Source of the DNA: an uncultured Paracoccaceae bacterium
GTDB lineage: Bacteria > Pseudomonadota > Alphaproteobacteria > Rhodobacterales > Rhodobacteraceae
Length of the DNA: 64,000 nucleotides
NCBI GenBank assembly: GCA_947489445.1
Contig: CANLDN010000003.1
Location: 124,001-188,000 of the forward strand
Direction: 5' to 3'
Shown here one piece after another: positions 29,734-40,141 of this stretch (the stretch's first letter is position 1; each line of letters begins with the position of its first letter). The notes under the pieces are model-generated. The model saw only the letters and a list, made by a program, of their open reading frames with translations. It was not told the origin of the DNA and did not search any database. The translations under genes and the position numbers were made by a program.

Positions 29734-30159
29734 TTAGGCCACTTTCTCCTCTAGAAACGGGAATAGAGCAAAAAACCGGTCGGCGACTTCTGGCGTGCGC
29801 CGTAGTGCCTCCTCGGCTTCGGCCTGCGTGATGTCGTTGGCCTGTGGTTTGTCGCGCCGCAGGAAGAATTGCAGCCCAAGCATTGCATCGAACCGATCAT
29901 CGGTGATGAAAGGATCGTGGGGGATGCGCCGCATTACCGACTGATTGGGGCGGAAAACGTTGGAGCGGTTCTTCACCGCCAGTAGTGCCACCAGATGGGG
30001 CGGCACGTCGCCGTTAGGTGTTTGGTCAATCACGTGATGAATCCATTGATGGAATTCTTCCATCGTGATCATCCCAAGTGCCAAAGCGCTGAGCACGAAG
30101 CCCAGATCGGCACCGGTGTCATCCTCGACACCGATTTTGAAAGGTCCTGCCATTGTCAT
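29734..30159 (-). CDS. Hypothetical protein between two ABC permease genes
   Basis: 141-aa ORF, same strand, tightly packed in the operon. Confidence 0.65.
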   Translation of the reverse strand: MTMAGPFKIGVEDDTGADLGFVLSALALGMITMEEFHQWIHHVIDQTPNGDVPPHLVALLAVKNRSNVFRPNQSVMRRIPHDPFITDDRFDAMLGLQFFLRRDKPQANDITQAEAEEALRRTPEVADRFFALFPFLEEKVA

Positions 30160-30162
30160 TTT

Positions 30163-31248
30163 TTATGCTCTCCTCATTGCCAGGAAAAGCCGCTCGAGCG
30201 GCATGCGCACCATGTTATCCAGTGCGCCCGTGAACAGGATCACCAATGCCTGTATTACGATGATCAGTTCCCGGGGTATCGACGTCCATAGGGCGAGTTC
30301 TGCGCCGCCTTGATATAGAAAGCCGAAAAGAAGGGCCGCCAGCAATACCCCGAAAGGATGGCTGCGCCCCATCAGTGCGACGGCGATGCCGATAAAGCCC
30401 GCCCCCTCCACTGCGTTCAGGACCAGCCGTTCGGCCTCGCCCTGGACGTTGTTGATGGCCATCATGCCGGCAAGAGCGCCTGAAATAAGCATGGCAACCA
30501 TGATGATCTTGGTCGGGCTGATGCCCGCATATTTGGCCGCGGATTCGGAATGCCCGAAGGAGCGGATTTCATAGCCCAGCCGCGTCCGCCAGATGAGCGC
30601 CCAGAGAAAGACGCAGGCGGCGAGGGCGACGAAGAATGTGATATTGGCCGGAGCGCCACGGAAGAGCGTGGTTTCGCCGAAGTTGAACATATCCTGAAAT
30701 GACGGCAGGTGCGTGGCTTCGGGGAACCTTGGCGTTGCGGGTTCCATGCCGGGGGCCTTGAGCGCGCCGATCAGGAAGTAGTTCAGCAGGGCGGCGGCGA
30801 TGAAGTTGAACATGATCGTGGTGATTACGATATGGCTGCCGCGTTTGGCCTGCAGGAAGGCCGGGATCGCCGCCCATGCCGCGCCAAAGATCGCGGCACC
30901 AATGGTTGCGCCGATCAGTGCCAGTGACCAATGTGGCCATGGAATGAACAGGCATATGATGGCAACACCAAGGCCACCAACCAGTGCCTGTCCTTCACCA
31001 CCGATGTTGAACATGCGCGCATGAAAAGCGATGGAAACAGCCAGACCCGTGAAGATGAAGTTGGTCGCGTAATAAAGCGTGTAGCCCCAGCCGTAGGTGG
31101 ACCCGAGTGCACCATTGACCATCAGCTTAAGCGCCTCCCACGGATTTTCACCGATGGCAAGGATCACAAGGGCTGACAGCAACGCCGCCAGAAGGATCGA
31201 GATCAAAGGGATCAGGATCACATCTGCCCATTTTGGCATCACGTCCAT
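30163..31248 (-). CDS. Nucleoside-type ABC transporter permease
   Basis: FTGLAVSIAFHARMFNIGGEGQALVGGLG. Confidence 0.93.
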   Translation of the reverse strand: MDVMPKWADVILIPLISILLAALLSALVILAIGENPWEALKLMVNGALGSTYGWGYTLYYATNFIFTGLAVSIAFHARMFNIGGEGQALVGGLGVAIICLFIPWPHWSLALIGATIGAAIFGAAWAAIPAFLQAKRGSHIVITTIMFNFIAAALLNYFLIGALKAPGMEPATPRFPEATHLPSFQDMFNFGETTLFRGAPANITFFVALAACVFLWALIWRTRLGYEIRSFGHSESAAKYAGISPTKIIMVAMLISGALAGMMAINNVQGEAERLVLNAVEGAGFIGIAVALMGRSHPFGVLLAALLFGFLYQGGAELALWTSIPRELIIVIQALVILFTGALDNMVRMPLERLFLAMRRA

Positions 31249-32786
31249 TACGCCGCTTCCCCGCTCATACCTGCCATGAGAAGGCCCAGCTCTTTTTCGT
31301 CCGTTTCTTGAGGCATCCGCTCGCCCATCATTTTTCCATCGAACATAACGGCGATGCGGTCGGAGAGCGACAAAATTTCCTCTAACTCTACGGAAACCAA
31401 CAAAATTGCTTTGCCCTGATCCCTAAGTGCAACAATTTGCTGGTGAATAAATTCGATGGCTCCGATGTCCACACCGCGTGTCGGCTGACCCACAAGCAGC
31501 AGATCCGGGTTACGCTCAATCTCGCGCGCAAGTACGATTTTTTGCTGGTTTCCGCCCGAAAAGCTTTTGGCGGCCAGTTTTGGATCAGGGGGGCGTACGT
31601 CGAAACGGCCCATCTTTTCCTCAGTATCTGTTCGGATCGCCTGATTATCCATAAGGAGCTTGGAGCGCTGGTAGCGTTTATCATGGTGATAGCCGAAAGC
31701 GGTGTTTTCCCACGCCTGAAAATCCATTATCAACCCTTCACGCTGCCGGTCCTCTGGCACGTGGCTGATCCCCCGCGCTCGGCGGCTTTGTCCGTCCGAT
31801 TTGGTGCCGGTCAGGTCGATCTCCTCACCGTTCAACCGGACCGAGCCCGTGGCCTTCTGATAGCCGCCCAGAACCTCCAGCAGTTCAGATTGACCGTTCC
31901 CGGCCACCCCTGCTATCCCGAGGATTTCGCCTGCATGCACATCAAAACTGATACCCTTCAGGCGATGTACACCCTTGTCATCGGTCACATTCAGGTCGCG
32001 CACTTCAAGGATTTTGCGGCCGATCTGGGCAGGTTTCTTGTCCACCCGCAGCAGGACCTTTCGGCCCACCATCAGTTCCGCCAGTTCCGCCGGGCTTGTC
32101 TCGGACGTCTTGACGGTTGCGGTCATTTCGCCTCGCCGCATGACGCTGACGGTATCGGTAATCTCCATAATTTCGCGCAGTTTGTGGGTGATCAGGATGA
32201 TCGTTTTCCCTTCGCGCTTGAGGTTCTCAAGAATGCGGAACAGGTGATCGGCTTCGGCAGGGGTCAGCACACCGGTTGGTTCATCCAGGATCAGGATATC
32301 GGCTTTGCGATACAGTGCCTTGAGGATTTCGACACGCTGCTGCATCCCGACGCCGACATCCTGAATAACGGCATCCGGGTCTACATTCAGTTCATATTCT
32401 TCGGCCAGATTTTTCAGTTCGCGCCGCGCACGGGCAAGCGAAGGGCGCAGCAGACCGCTGTCTTCGGCACCTAGTACGACATTTTCAAGAACCGTAAAAT
32501 TCTCAACCAGTTTGAAGTGCTGGAACACCATGCCGATGCCGGCAGCAATAGCCGCCTGACTGTCGGGAATTGCAGTTTTCTGACCCGCGATAAAAATTTC
32601 ACCCGCATCAGCCTTATAAAATCCATACAAAATCGACATCAGCGTCGATTTACCCGCCCCATTCTCGCCGATAATGCCGTGGATGGTGCCAGGCATCACG
32701 CGGATGGAGATATCCTTGTTGGCCTGCACTGGGCCGAATGCTTTTGAGATGCCTTTGAGCTCAATGGCGGGGGCTTGTTCGGTCAT
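31248..32786 (-). CDS. Nucleoside-type ABC transporter ATP-binding protein (duplicated ABC domain)
   Basis: GENGAGKSTLMSILYGFYKADAGEIFI; two ABC domains. Confidence 0.95.
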   Translation of the reverse strand: MTEQAPAIELKGISKAFGPVQANKDISIRVMPGTIHGIIGENGAGKSTLMSILYGFYKADAGEIFIAGQKTAIPDSQAAIAAGIGMVFQHFKLVENFTVLENVVLGAEDSGLLRPSLARARRELKNLAEEYELNVDPDAVIQDVGVGMQQRVEILKALYRKADILILDEPTGVLTPAEADHLFRILENLKREGKTIILITHKLREIMEITDTVSVMRRGEMTATVKTSETSPAELAELMVGRKVLLRVDKKPAQIGRKILEVRDLNVTDDKGVHRLKGISFDVHAGEILGIAGVAGNGQSELLEVLGGYQKATGSVRLNGEEIDLTGTKSDGQSRRARGISHVPEDRQREGLIMDFQAWENTAFGYHHDKRYQRSKLLMDNQAIRTDTEEKMGRFDVRPPDPKLAAKSFSGGNQQKIVLAREIERNPDLLLVGQPTRGVDIGAIEFIHQQIVALRDQGKAILLVSVELEEILSLSDRIAVMFDGKMMGERMPQETDEKELGLLMAGMSGEAA

Positions 32787-32806
32787 GGGGCACCTGTCTG
32801 ATATGC

Positions 32807-32838
32807 AAAAAGGCCGCGCGGATCGTCTGCGCGGCCTT
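32807..32838 (-). terminator. Terminator/attenuator between BMP gene and ATPase gene
   Basis: Minus strand AAGGCCGCGC...GCGCGGCCTTTTT. Confidence 0.75.
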
Positions 32839-32861
32839 GAAGTTTTGGCCTGCGCCGCGCT

Positions 32862-33857
32862 TTAGAAGTCGAGCGCGGGGCAGCTTTCGTCGCTGGTGTA
32901 GTCATGCACAGCCAGATCGCCTGCTGCGATCTGGTCTGCCGCGGCATATGCCGCCGCTAATACGCCGTAATCAACAAGGTTTTCGTTGTTGGCATCCATC
33001 GCGAAGCCAACACCGCGGTTCGCGATACCCATTACGTTAAACCCGGTTTCCAGATCTTCGCCTTGGGTGAATGCGTCATATACAGCAAGATCAACCCGCT
33101 TGAGCATGGAGGTTAGAACCTCGCCGGGGTGCAAGTAGTTCTGGTTGGCGTCTACGCCGATGGACAGGATATCCTCGTCCGCAGCCGTTTGCAGGACACC
33201 AACACCAGTGCCGCCAGCCGCTGCGAAGACAACGTCAGACCCTTGGCTGATCTGTGCAAGTGTCAATTCGGACCCTTTTACCGGGTCGTTCCATGCGGCT
33301 GGTGTCGTGCCTGTCATGTTGGCGATGACAGTGACGCCAGGGTTTGCCGCCTTCGCGCCTTGCGCATAGCCGCAAGCAAATTTGCGGATCAGTGGGATAT
33401 CCATGCCACCGATGAAGGATACTGTGCCTGTTTCTGACGACAGTGCCGCCATCATGCCGACAAGGTACGAACCTTCATGTTCATTAAAGACGACGGAGCG
33501 AACATTTGGCGCGTCAACAACCATATCGATGATCGCGAATTTGGTGTCGGGGTAGTCGGCCGCGACTTCGCCCAGCGGTGTTGCCCATGAAAAGCCCGCC
33601 ATGACGATGGGGTTTGCACCGGATTCGGCGAAACGACGGATTGCCTGTTCGCGCTGCGCGTCGGACTGGATTTCAACTTCAGCATAGGAACCACCGGTTT
33701 CGGCAGCCCACCGTTCAGCACCGTTATAAGCACTTTCGTTGAAGGATTTGTCGAACTTGCCGCCAAGGTCGAACAGGATCGCGGGATCTGCTACAGCAGC
33801 GCCAGCCGTCAGGGCCAGCGCAGCAGATGCGCCAAGAAATTTCTGCAAAAGGGTCAT
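32862..33857 (-). CDS. BMP family ABC transporter substrate-binding lipoprotein/protein
   Basis: FDLGGKFDKSFNESAYNGAERWAAETGG. Confidence 0.95.
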   Translation of the reverse strand: MTLLQKFLGASAALALTAGAAVADPAILFDLGGKFDKSFNESAYNGAERWAAETGGSYAEVEIQSDAQREQAIRRFAESGANPIVMAGFSWATPLGEVAADYPDTKFAIIDMVVDAPNVRSVVFNEHEGSYLVGMMAALSSETGTVSFIGGMDIPLIRKFACGYAQGAKAANPGVTVIANMTGTTPAAWNDPVKGSELTLAQISQGSDVVFAAAGGTGVGVLQTAADEDILSIGVDANQNYLHPGEVLTSMLKRVDLAVYDAFTQGEDLETGFNVMGIANRGVGFAMDANNENLVDYGVLAAAYAAADQIAAGDLAVHDYTSDESCPALDF

Positions 33858-34053
33858 TTTTGTCTCCCAGGTCGTTACGCGAGGGTGTTTGGGCTATACG
33901 CGCCCCCCTCTGATTAATGCGAGCCGATCTACGTCGGGTCATCGTCAGATAAGGCCTTGCCGGGGCGGGAAGATCAACAGGTTTTTGGCTGTTTCGCTGC
34001 GCGCAGCCCATCAAACCTTAACTAAACGCGCAGATGACGCAAGGTTAGGCGGT

Positions 34054-34464
34054 TTAAAGGTCTTTACGCAACACCAGTGCAGCGACCGGTTCCGCGTTCC
34101 GCGGAAGGTAATAGCCGGGCCTGCGTCCCACCGGCTGATAACCCGCCTTATCGTAAAGTACGCAAGCGGCCGTGTTGTCTTCGGCGACTTCTAAGAACAG
34201 CTTGGTGGCACCAGCATCGCGTGCAGCAGATTCGGCAGACCGCAATGCGGCACTTGCCAGACCTTGTCTGCGATTTGCGGGGTCAGTTGCCAAGGTTAAC
34301 AATTCAGCTTCGTCGAAGGTAACGCGGATCAACGCAAAAGCGCGTTCATCCCCGCAAAGAATGGTACCTTGATGATCGAGCAGAGATGTGAATTCCTCTG
34401 CCGACCACGCCCGCGTTGTGCTGAACGCTTTGGCATGCAGTATTGCAAGCGCCCTTGGCGTCAC
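34054..34464 (-). CDS. rimI: GNAT N-acetyltransferase, RimI-like
   Basis: [39 protein letters not shown]; next to tsaB. Confidence 0.85.
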   Translation of the reverse strand: MTPRALAILHAKAFSTTRAWSAEEFTSLLDHQGTILCGDERAFALIRVTFDEAELLTLATDPANRRQGLASAALRSAESAARDAGATKLFLEVAEDNTAACVLYDKAGYQPVGRRPGYYLPRNAEPVAALVLRKDL

Positions 34465-35123
34465 GGCAAGATAACCGGACCCGGGTCGCGAGGTGGCGCA
34501 GCGTCGGCCCGCCTTAGGTAGAGCGGCGTTGGCCTTTCGCTGGCTGTCCCCGCACGTTTTGCAGCAATGCGGATTAGCCCTTCTATCATAGGTATCTTTG
34601 GCTCAAGGACGACCCAGTCGTTGTGTTTGGCGATCTCTTGTGCAAATGCGCCAACCGTGTATCCGCTTGTTTTTGGCAGTCTCAGATCGGTCAGATCAGA
34701 TACTGTCGGTGGCTTGGCCGAACCGTCGATGAAAAGCTGTGTGTAAGCCCCGGACCGCCGCGCATCCAGGCAAGACAATGTACAGCCAGAAGTTGTCCAA
34801 CCCGGCATGTTGTAGGCTTGCGCTTCGAGCGTCGAAACCCCTATCGCAGGTTTGCCAAGCCCAAGCGCCAGTCCACGTGCGGCCGCAACGGATATTCGGA
34901 TGCCCGTAAAATTCCCCGGTCCGACACCGACCCCGATGGCGTCCAGATCCCGCCACACCAAACCTTCCTTTGACAGCATGCTTTCGAGCATTGGCATCAA
35001 GTGTTCTGCTTGCCCCTTGGCCATCTGGTCCACGCGGGTTGTAACGTTTCCCTGCACCAACAGCGCTGCGGCGCAATGGGCCGCAGAGGTGTCAAAAGCG
35101 ATCATGCAATTTTTTTTTGTCAT
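34461..35123 (-). CDS. tsaB: tRNA threonylcarbamoyladenosine biosynthesis protein TsaB
   Basis: [15 protein letters not shown]...[27 protein letters not shown]. Confidence 0.93.
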   Translation of the reverse strand: MTKKNCMIAFDTSAAHCAAALLVQGNVTTRVDQMAKGQAEHLMPMLESMLSKEGLVWRDLDAIGVGVGPGNFTGIRISVAAARGLALGLGKPAIGVSTLEAQAYNMPGWTTSGCTLSCLDARRSGAYTQLFIDGSAKPPTVSDLTDLRLPKTSGYTVGAFAQEIAKHNDWVVLEPKIPMIEGLIRIAAKRAGTASERPTPLYLRRADAAPPRDPGPVILP

Positions 35124-35139
35124 GCACCTGCCATTTGCT

Positions 35140-35577
35140 TCAGGATGTCCTTTGCTTTGATCGCAAATCGCTGCGGGACGACCCCTCATTGCGCGGCAGG
35201 TCATCGCTGATATGCAGCCACGCTATTGCTGAATTGACATGGCTGTGAAGCGCAGGGGGGAGCTGATCAGATTGATCAAGCAAACCAACTGGCACGTAGA
35301 GCTGATTTGGCAAGTAGTCATATCTGGCAGCAACATGAGAACCACAATCTGTGCAAAACCACCGCGTCACACCAGGAGAATGAGAGCGTGGTGCTGGCCA
35401 TTTTGGGCTGACTTTTAAGTGAGTTGACGCGAAAGCGGCAAAAGCAGAAACAGGCGCGCCGGACACACGCCTGCAATCTTTGCAATGGCAATACGCCACA
35501 GTCTCAGGAGCCTCTGTCGCTTCAATCTGAATGGCACCACAATAGCAACGCCCTGTTATCGGCAGATCAACAGACAC
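35140..35577 (-). CDS. GFA (glutathione-dependent formaldehyde-activating) family protein
   Basis: [12 protein letters not shown]...[21 protein letters not shown]...FCTDCGSH. Confidence 0.88.
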   Translation of the reverse strand: MSVDLPITGRCYCGAIQIEATEAPETVAYCHCKDCRRVSGAPVSAFAAFASTHLKVSPKWPAPRSHSPGVTRWFCTDCGSHVAARYDYLPNQLYVPVGLLDQSDQLPPALHSHVNSAIAWLHISDDLPRNEGSSRSDLRSKQRTS

Positions 35578-35582
35578 CTGTT

Positions 35583-36146
35583 TTAGGCGGCAACGGGCCG
35601 TACCTCGACCACTTCGGGAATGTAGTGGCGCAGCAGGTTTTCGATCCCCATTTTCAGCGTCAACGTTGACGAGGGGCAGCCTGCACAGGCGCCCTGCATG
35701 TGTAGATAGACGATGCCGCGATCAAAGCCGTGGAACGTGATATCACCACCATCTTGTGCCACTGCGGGACGCACACGGGTATCGAGCAATTCTTTGATCT
35801 GGCCTACGATCTCCGCGTCTTCACCGGAATGTTCGGCATGGCCGCTGGCGGGTTTGTGATCCTCCGCCATAACGGGTTGACCGGATTGGTAATGTTCCAT
35901 GATCGCGCCAAGGATACCGGGTTTGATGTGGTCCCACTCAACGTCATCAGCCTTTGTCACGGTAACAAAGTCGATGCCAAAAAAAACACCGGTCACGCCG
36001 CCTGAGGCAAACACACGTTTGGCTAGCGGAGAATTCTCTGCGGCCTCCGCAGTTGGAAAGTCAGCTGTTCCAACCTCAAGCACATTCTGGCCAGGCAAGA
36101 ATTTCAGCGTCGCCGGATTTGGCGTGGATTCGGTTTGGATGAACAT
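35583..36146 (-). CDS. NifU family Fe-S scaffold protein
   Basis: MFIQTESTPNPATLKFLPG; GACAGCPSSTLTLKMGIENLLRHYIPEV. Confidence 0.94.
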   Translation of the reverse strand: MFIQTESTPNPATLKFLPGQNVLEVGTADFPTAEAAENSPLAKRVFASGGVTGVFFGIDFVTVTKADDVEWDHIKPGILGAIMEHYQSGQPVMAEDHKPASGHAEHSGEDAEIVGQIKELLDTRVRPAVAQDGGDITFHGFDRGIVYLHMQGACAGCPSSTLTLKMGIENLLRHYIPEVVEVRPVAA

Positions 36147-36281
36147 GGGACCAACCTTTTTTGTCAGGCTTCAGATATGCGCTCTGGTCGGTCGGATGTC
36201 AAGGTTTGGAACCATTCTAAGTCAGGTGAAATATTGAGTATCAACCATGGTTTTGGCTTGCGCTTTAGTAAGCATGACCGG

Positions 36282-36737
36282 TCAGGTTATGGCTTCCAAC
36301 CGTTCTTTGGAGAGGTCGCCCGGTACAATGGTAATCGGGATCGGCAGGCTGCCGGACTGCCGACTGAGATGGGTTACCAACGGTCCGGGGCCTTTGTTAT
36401 CGGTTCCCGCACCCAGAACCAGCACCCCGATATCGGGGTCTTCCTTGATCTGGTTCATAATTTCGGTCAGCGGCTCGCCCTCGCGAATGATCAGTTCGGG
36501 ATGCACATTTTGTTTGTCACGCATCCATTTGGCGAACACTTCATAATGTACCTCAATGCGCTCGCGCGCTTCCGCCCGCATGATTTCGCCAACCCCGATC
36601 CAATGGTTAAACTCATCTGGCGGGATGACCGACAGGATCGCAACGCCGCCGCCGGAATGGGCAGCACGCATTGCGGCAAAGCGCATGGCGTTAAGGCATT
36701 CACGGCTGTCATCCAGCACGACGAGAAACTTGCGCAT
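36282..36737 (-). CDS. Universal stress protein
   Basis: MRKFLVVLDDSRECLNAMRFAAMRAAHSGGGVAILSVI. Confidence 0.88.
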   Translation of the reverse strand: MRKFLVVLDDSRECLNAMRFAAMRAAHSGGGVAILSVIPPDEFNHWIGVGEIMRAEARERIEVHYEVFAKWMRDKQNVHPELIIREGEPLTEIMNQIKEDPDIGVLVLGAGTDNKGPGPLVTHLSRQSGSLPIPITIVPGDLSKERLEAIT

Positions 36738-36773
36738 TGGTCTACTCCCCTACTTCAAGCCGATAGTGTCGTA

Positions 36774-37832
36774 TCAACGCGACGCTGGCAACGGCTCTTG
36801 GGTTCGGCCGATCAGGACAGGGATGAGAACAGACAGGAACAAAAGTCGCCCGACATGTGCGGCGGCAACAAAACCGGGATTTGCCCCTATGGCGGCCCCT
36901 ATGACGGCCATTGTCTCAAGCCCGCCAGGGGCGAAAGCCACCATCACATGTAACAATGGCATGTCCACTATGCCGGATGCCAGCCATGCAAATAGTACAG
37001 TCAGACATAATGCCAAAGTGGTGCCCGCCAATCCGGCCAAGGCAGACTGCCGCAGCTCGGCCAATGTCACGCCTGCAAAGCGCGTACCGATCAACGTCCC
37101 GATAGCGGCCAAAACAGGATATGCGATCCAATGGCTTAACCCGCCGGGCACCCAACCCGTCAGCCGCGCTGCCGCCCCGACGGCCATACCCGCCAGCAGC
37201 ATCGGCGCAGGAACAGGCGTGCGTATGACAACAGGCGCAAGACAGGCCGCTGCCAGAATGCAGGCCATGGTTTGCAACAAGGTCATTTCGGTGACGGTCC
37301 CCGATGTGGCCAGCCCAATGCCGGTATCAATGCCCGCGATTTGTACGGCAAAGGGTACCACCAAGGTCAATGCGAGCAGTCGAATGGACTGCACCACCGC
37401 AACTTGTTTGGTCGCAAGTCCGAGGTCTTCGCCCAACGCGATCACATAGCTCAAATGCCCCGGAGCAGCGGCAAGCAATCCCGACCGGCGATCCGTCTGC
37501 ATGATCCTGACCATCAAGCGTTGGCCCAAGACGACCATCAGCAAAACGCAAAACGCAAGCAAGGCGAAAGCCAGGGGCCAGCGGGCCAAGGCTGCGACGG
37601 ATTCTGGTGAAACTGTCGCCCCGATTGCAATGCCGGCGAGCAAGAAAACCGCGTTTCGCAATGGTATTGGGAATCTCAGCGGGAGCCCCGCGATTGTTGC
37701 TAGCGTCACCAAGACGGCCGGACCTGTCAAAAGTGGCACCGGCAAACCGATCACTATGGCAGACAGGCTGCCAATCGCGGCAAGCAAAGCAAGTATGGCG
37801 AGGCGTGCCGGGGTGTTGTCCACCTTCATCAT
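36774..37832 (-). CDS. AbrB family membrane protein
   Basis: PAPMLLAGMAVGAAARLTGWVPGGLSHWIAYPVLAAIGTLIGTRF; polytopic. Confidence 0.82.
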   Translation of the reverse strand: MMKVDNTPARLAILALLAAIGSLSAIVIGLPVPLLTGPAVLVTLATIAGLPLRFPIPLRNAVFLLAGIAIGATVSPESVAALARWPLAFALLAFCVLLMVVLGQRLMVRIMQTDRRSGLLAAAPGHLSYVIALGEDLGLATKQVAVVQSIRLLALTLVVPFAVQIAGIDTGIGLATSGTVTEMTLLQTMACILAAACLAPVVIRTPVPAPMLLAGMAVGAAARLTGWVPGGLSHWIAYPVLAAIGTLIGTRFAGVTLAELRQSALAGLAGTTLALCLTVLFAWLASGIVDMPLLHVMVAFAPGGLETMAVIGAAIGANPGFVAAAHVGRLLFLSVLIPVLIGRTQEPLPASR

Positions 37833-38692
37833 GTGGTTGATGCTGCCCAGTCCCAGTACATCTCGCGCACCCTGCGGGTCACGGGACCGATCTTGTATTG
37901 TGTGTCCTCAAATGCGGTCACGGGGGTCACCTTTGACATATTGCCTGACAAGAACACCTCGTCAGCGCTGTGGAAGTCTTGAAATGACAGGACGGTTTCG
38001 TGCACCTCCATTCCGTCCGCGCGCATATTTGCAATATGCCGCGCCCGGGTGATCCCTGCAAGGAACGTACCATTGGGGATCGGGGTGAAGACAACGCCGT
38101 CTCTGACCATGAAAACGTTGGTTGTTGCCGTTTCAGCGACATTACCGATTGCATCCGCGACCAGCGCGTTGCCGAAACCGCGGTTGCGTACCTCGGCCAG
38201 CATGCGCGCGTTGTTGGGGTAAAGGCATCCCGCTTTGGCATTTACGACGTTATCTTCCATGATAGGCCGGCGGAAACGGGTCAGCCCAAGGGTTACTGAT
38301 GCCGTTTCTGGCGCCAGCGGAATTTCCTCAAGGCAGATCGCAAAACCGGTCTCCTCGGGGCTGGGAACGATGGCTGTAGGATCGCCATGGATAGCCCAGT
38401 ACATCGGGCGGATGTAGATGGCTGCATCATCGCTATAGTCGCGCAGGCCTTCATGGATGAGGGTGATCATGTCCGCTGTATGCACCGTTGGTGTAATCAT
38501 CAAAGCAGTCGCAGAATGATTGACCCTTGCGCAGTGCAGATCGAGGTCGGGGGTCAACCCATTGACCGATCTCGCGCCGTCAAAAACTGTGGTGCCAAGC
38601 CATGACCCGTGGTCGGCAGCACGCATAATGGGAATATCACCATCGTGCCAGCGACCTTCAAAATATGTCCGGATGTACGTGCCGATTGCCAT
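37829..38692 (-). CDS. ilvE: Branched-chain-amino-acid aminotransferase family (class IV)
   Basis: MPIMRAADHGSWLGTTVFDGARSVNG-type start (GDIPIMRAADHGSWLGTTVFDGARSVNG). Confidence 0.85.
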   Translation of the reverse strand: MAIGTYIRTYFEGRWHDGDIPIMRAADHGSWLGTTVFDGARSVNGLTPDLDLHCARVNHSATALMITPTVHTADMITLIHEGLRDYSDDAAIYIRPMYWAIHGDPTAIVPSPEETGFAICLEEIPLAPETASVTLGLTRFRRPIMEDNVVNAKAGCLYPNNARMLAEVRNRGFGNALVADAIGNVAETATTNVFMVRDGVVFTPIPNGTFLAGITRARHIANMRADGMEVHETVLSFQDFHSADEVFLSGNMSKVTPVTAFEDTQYKIGPVTRRVREMYWDWAASTT

Positions 38693-38751
38693 GCGTGCCC
38701 TCCTGATGGGCCAACCCTAGGGGCCGTCATGATCAAGGTAAAGGTGCGTAG

Positions 38752-38779
38752 GCGTCCGGTGCCGGGGAACACCGGACGC
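38752..38779. repeat. Strong inverted repeat upstream of ilvE
   Basis: GCGTCCGGTG-CCGGGGAA-CACCGGACGC. Confidence 0.8.
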
Positions 38780-38993
38780 ACGCGGTGCCAAGGTGGCCAA
38801 GGGACGGGAGGTGGCACCTGGGCGAAGGGCAGCAGAGCGACGCAATGCTGCACCTGATTTTACGATAAACTGCGCTGGAATCAGTTTTGTGACGCCAAGT
38901 GGTTGAGCGCCCATTGTGATAGGAGAAGAGCGAGCGGCTGCATTTGACGGACACATCAGGATTGATTGGCTAGTCCGACTTTGCAGCGGGTAA

Positions 38994-39011
38994 GGTGGAT
39001 CATGATCCACC
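38994..39011. repeat. 18-bp perfect palindrome GGTGGATCATGATCCACC
   Basis: Perfect, no loop; downstream of trpS; GGTAAGGTGG flank shared with the 60678-60696 element. Confidence 0.8.
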
Positions 39012-39034
39012 ATACGATGTGGTGTCTGCCTCGA

Positions 39035-40054
39035 CTATTTTGAACGTAACAGCCCGACGATGTCATAGGTCTGCGCAAGGATTGGATCAGCAATGGCGCG
39101 CGCTTTCTCTGCCCCGTTGCTTAGAATACGGTCGATCTCTACAGGGTCATCCATAAGCCGCGCCATTTCAGATGATATGGGTGCGAGCTTTGCAACGGCC
39201 AAATCAGCGAGCGCTGGCTTGAAAGTACCCCATCCGGCGCCGGGGTATTGTGCGATCACGGCCTCTGGCGTTGTGTCATCAAGCGCGGCGTAGATGTCCA
39301 CCAGATTGCGCGCCTCAGGCCGGTTTGCCAAACCGTCCAACGCTTCGGGGAGCGGCTCAGGATCGGTTTTGGCCTTCTTGAACTTTTTGACGATGATATC
39401 AGCGTTATCGGTCATGTTGATACGCTCCATGTCGCTTTCACCCGATTTTGACATCTTCTTTGTGCCGTCGCGCAGGTTCATCACCCGGGTTGCCGGCCCA
39501 TCAATGACAGGTTCTGTGATCGGGAAGAAATCGGCGTTGAAGTCGTGGTTGAACTTTGCTGCGATGTCGCGGGTCAGTTCCACATGTTGCTTCTGATCTT
39601 CGCCCACAGGCACATGGGTCGCGTGATAAAGCAGAATGTCAGCCGCCATCAGCGCCGGGTAGGCGTAGAGCCCCAGCGATTCCTTTTCGGCGTTCGAGCC
39701 TGCTTTGTCCTTGAACTGTGTCATGCGGTTCATCCAGCCAACACGGGCCACGCAGTTGAAGATCCATCCCAACTCTGCATGAGCCGATACCTGACTTTGG
39801 TTGAACAGGATCGACTTTGTTGGGTCCAGTCCTGCCGCAAGATATCCAGCAGCGACTTCGCGGGTGGCGTTCGCCAGCTCCTTTGGGTCCTGCCAGACAG
39901 TGATCGCGTGCATGTCCACGACGCAATAGATGGTTTCCGTCTCGCCCTGCATGCCCACAAACCGTTTGATTGCGCCAAGGTAATTGCCCAACTGCAAACC
40001 GCCCGAGGGTTTGATCCCAGAGAAAACACGCGGTGTGAAAGGAGTGTCAGTCAT
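39035..40054 (-). CDS. trpS: Tryptophanyl-tRNA synthetase
   Basis: [28 protein letters not shown]. Confidence 0.97.
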   Translation of the reverse strand: MTDTPFTPRVFSGIKPSGGLQLGNYLGAIKRFVGMQGETETIYCVVDMHAITVWQDPKELANATREVAAGYLAAGLDPTKSILFNQSQVSAHAELGWIFNCVARVGWMNRMTQFKDKAGSNAEKESLGLYAYPALMAADILLYHATHVPVGEDQKQHVELTRDIAAKFNHDFNADFFPITEPVIDGPATRVMNLRDGTKKMSKSGESDMERINMTDNADIIVKKFKKAKTDPEPLPEALDGLANRPEARNLVDIYAALDDTTPEAVIAQYPGAGWGTFKPALADLAVAKLAPISSEMARLMDDPVEIDRILSNGAEKARAIADPILAQTYDIVGLLRSK

Positions 40055-40141
40055 ATCGGTTTCCAGGCTGGATTTCAGGGCAGGCGTCGCATACCCATGC
40101 CAGATAGACCCGTCAACTTCAACTGCTTCCAAGGTGCCCTG

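Noticed and set aside
31437-32474. 345-aa plus-strand ORF opposite the ABC ATPase gene
   Set aside because: Antisense shadow of a strongly supported ABC ATPase.
38733-38954. Possible leader peptide upstream of ilvE for transcription attenuation
   Set aside because: The 73-aa minus-strand ORF is not enriched in Leu/Ile/Val codons in a run and no classic terminator/antiterminator pair was evident.
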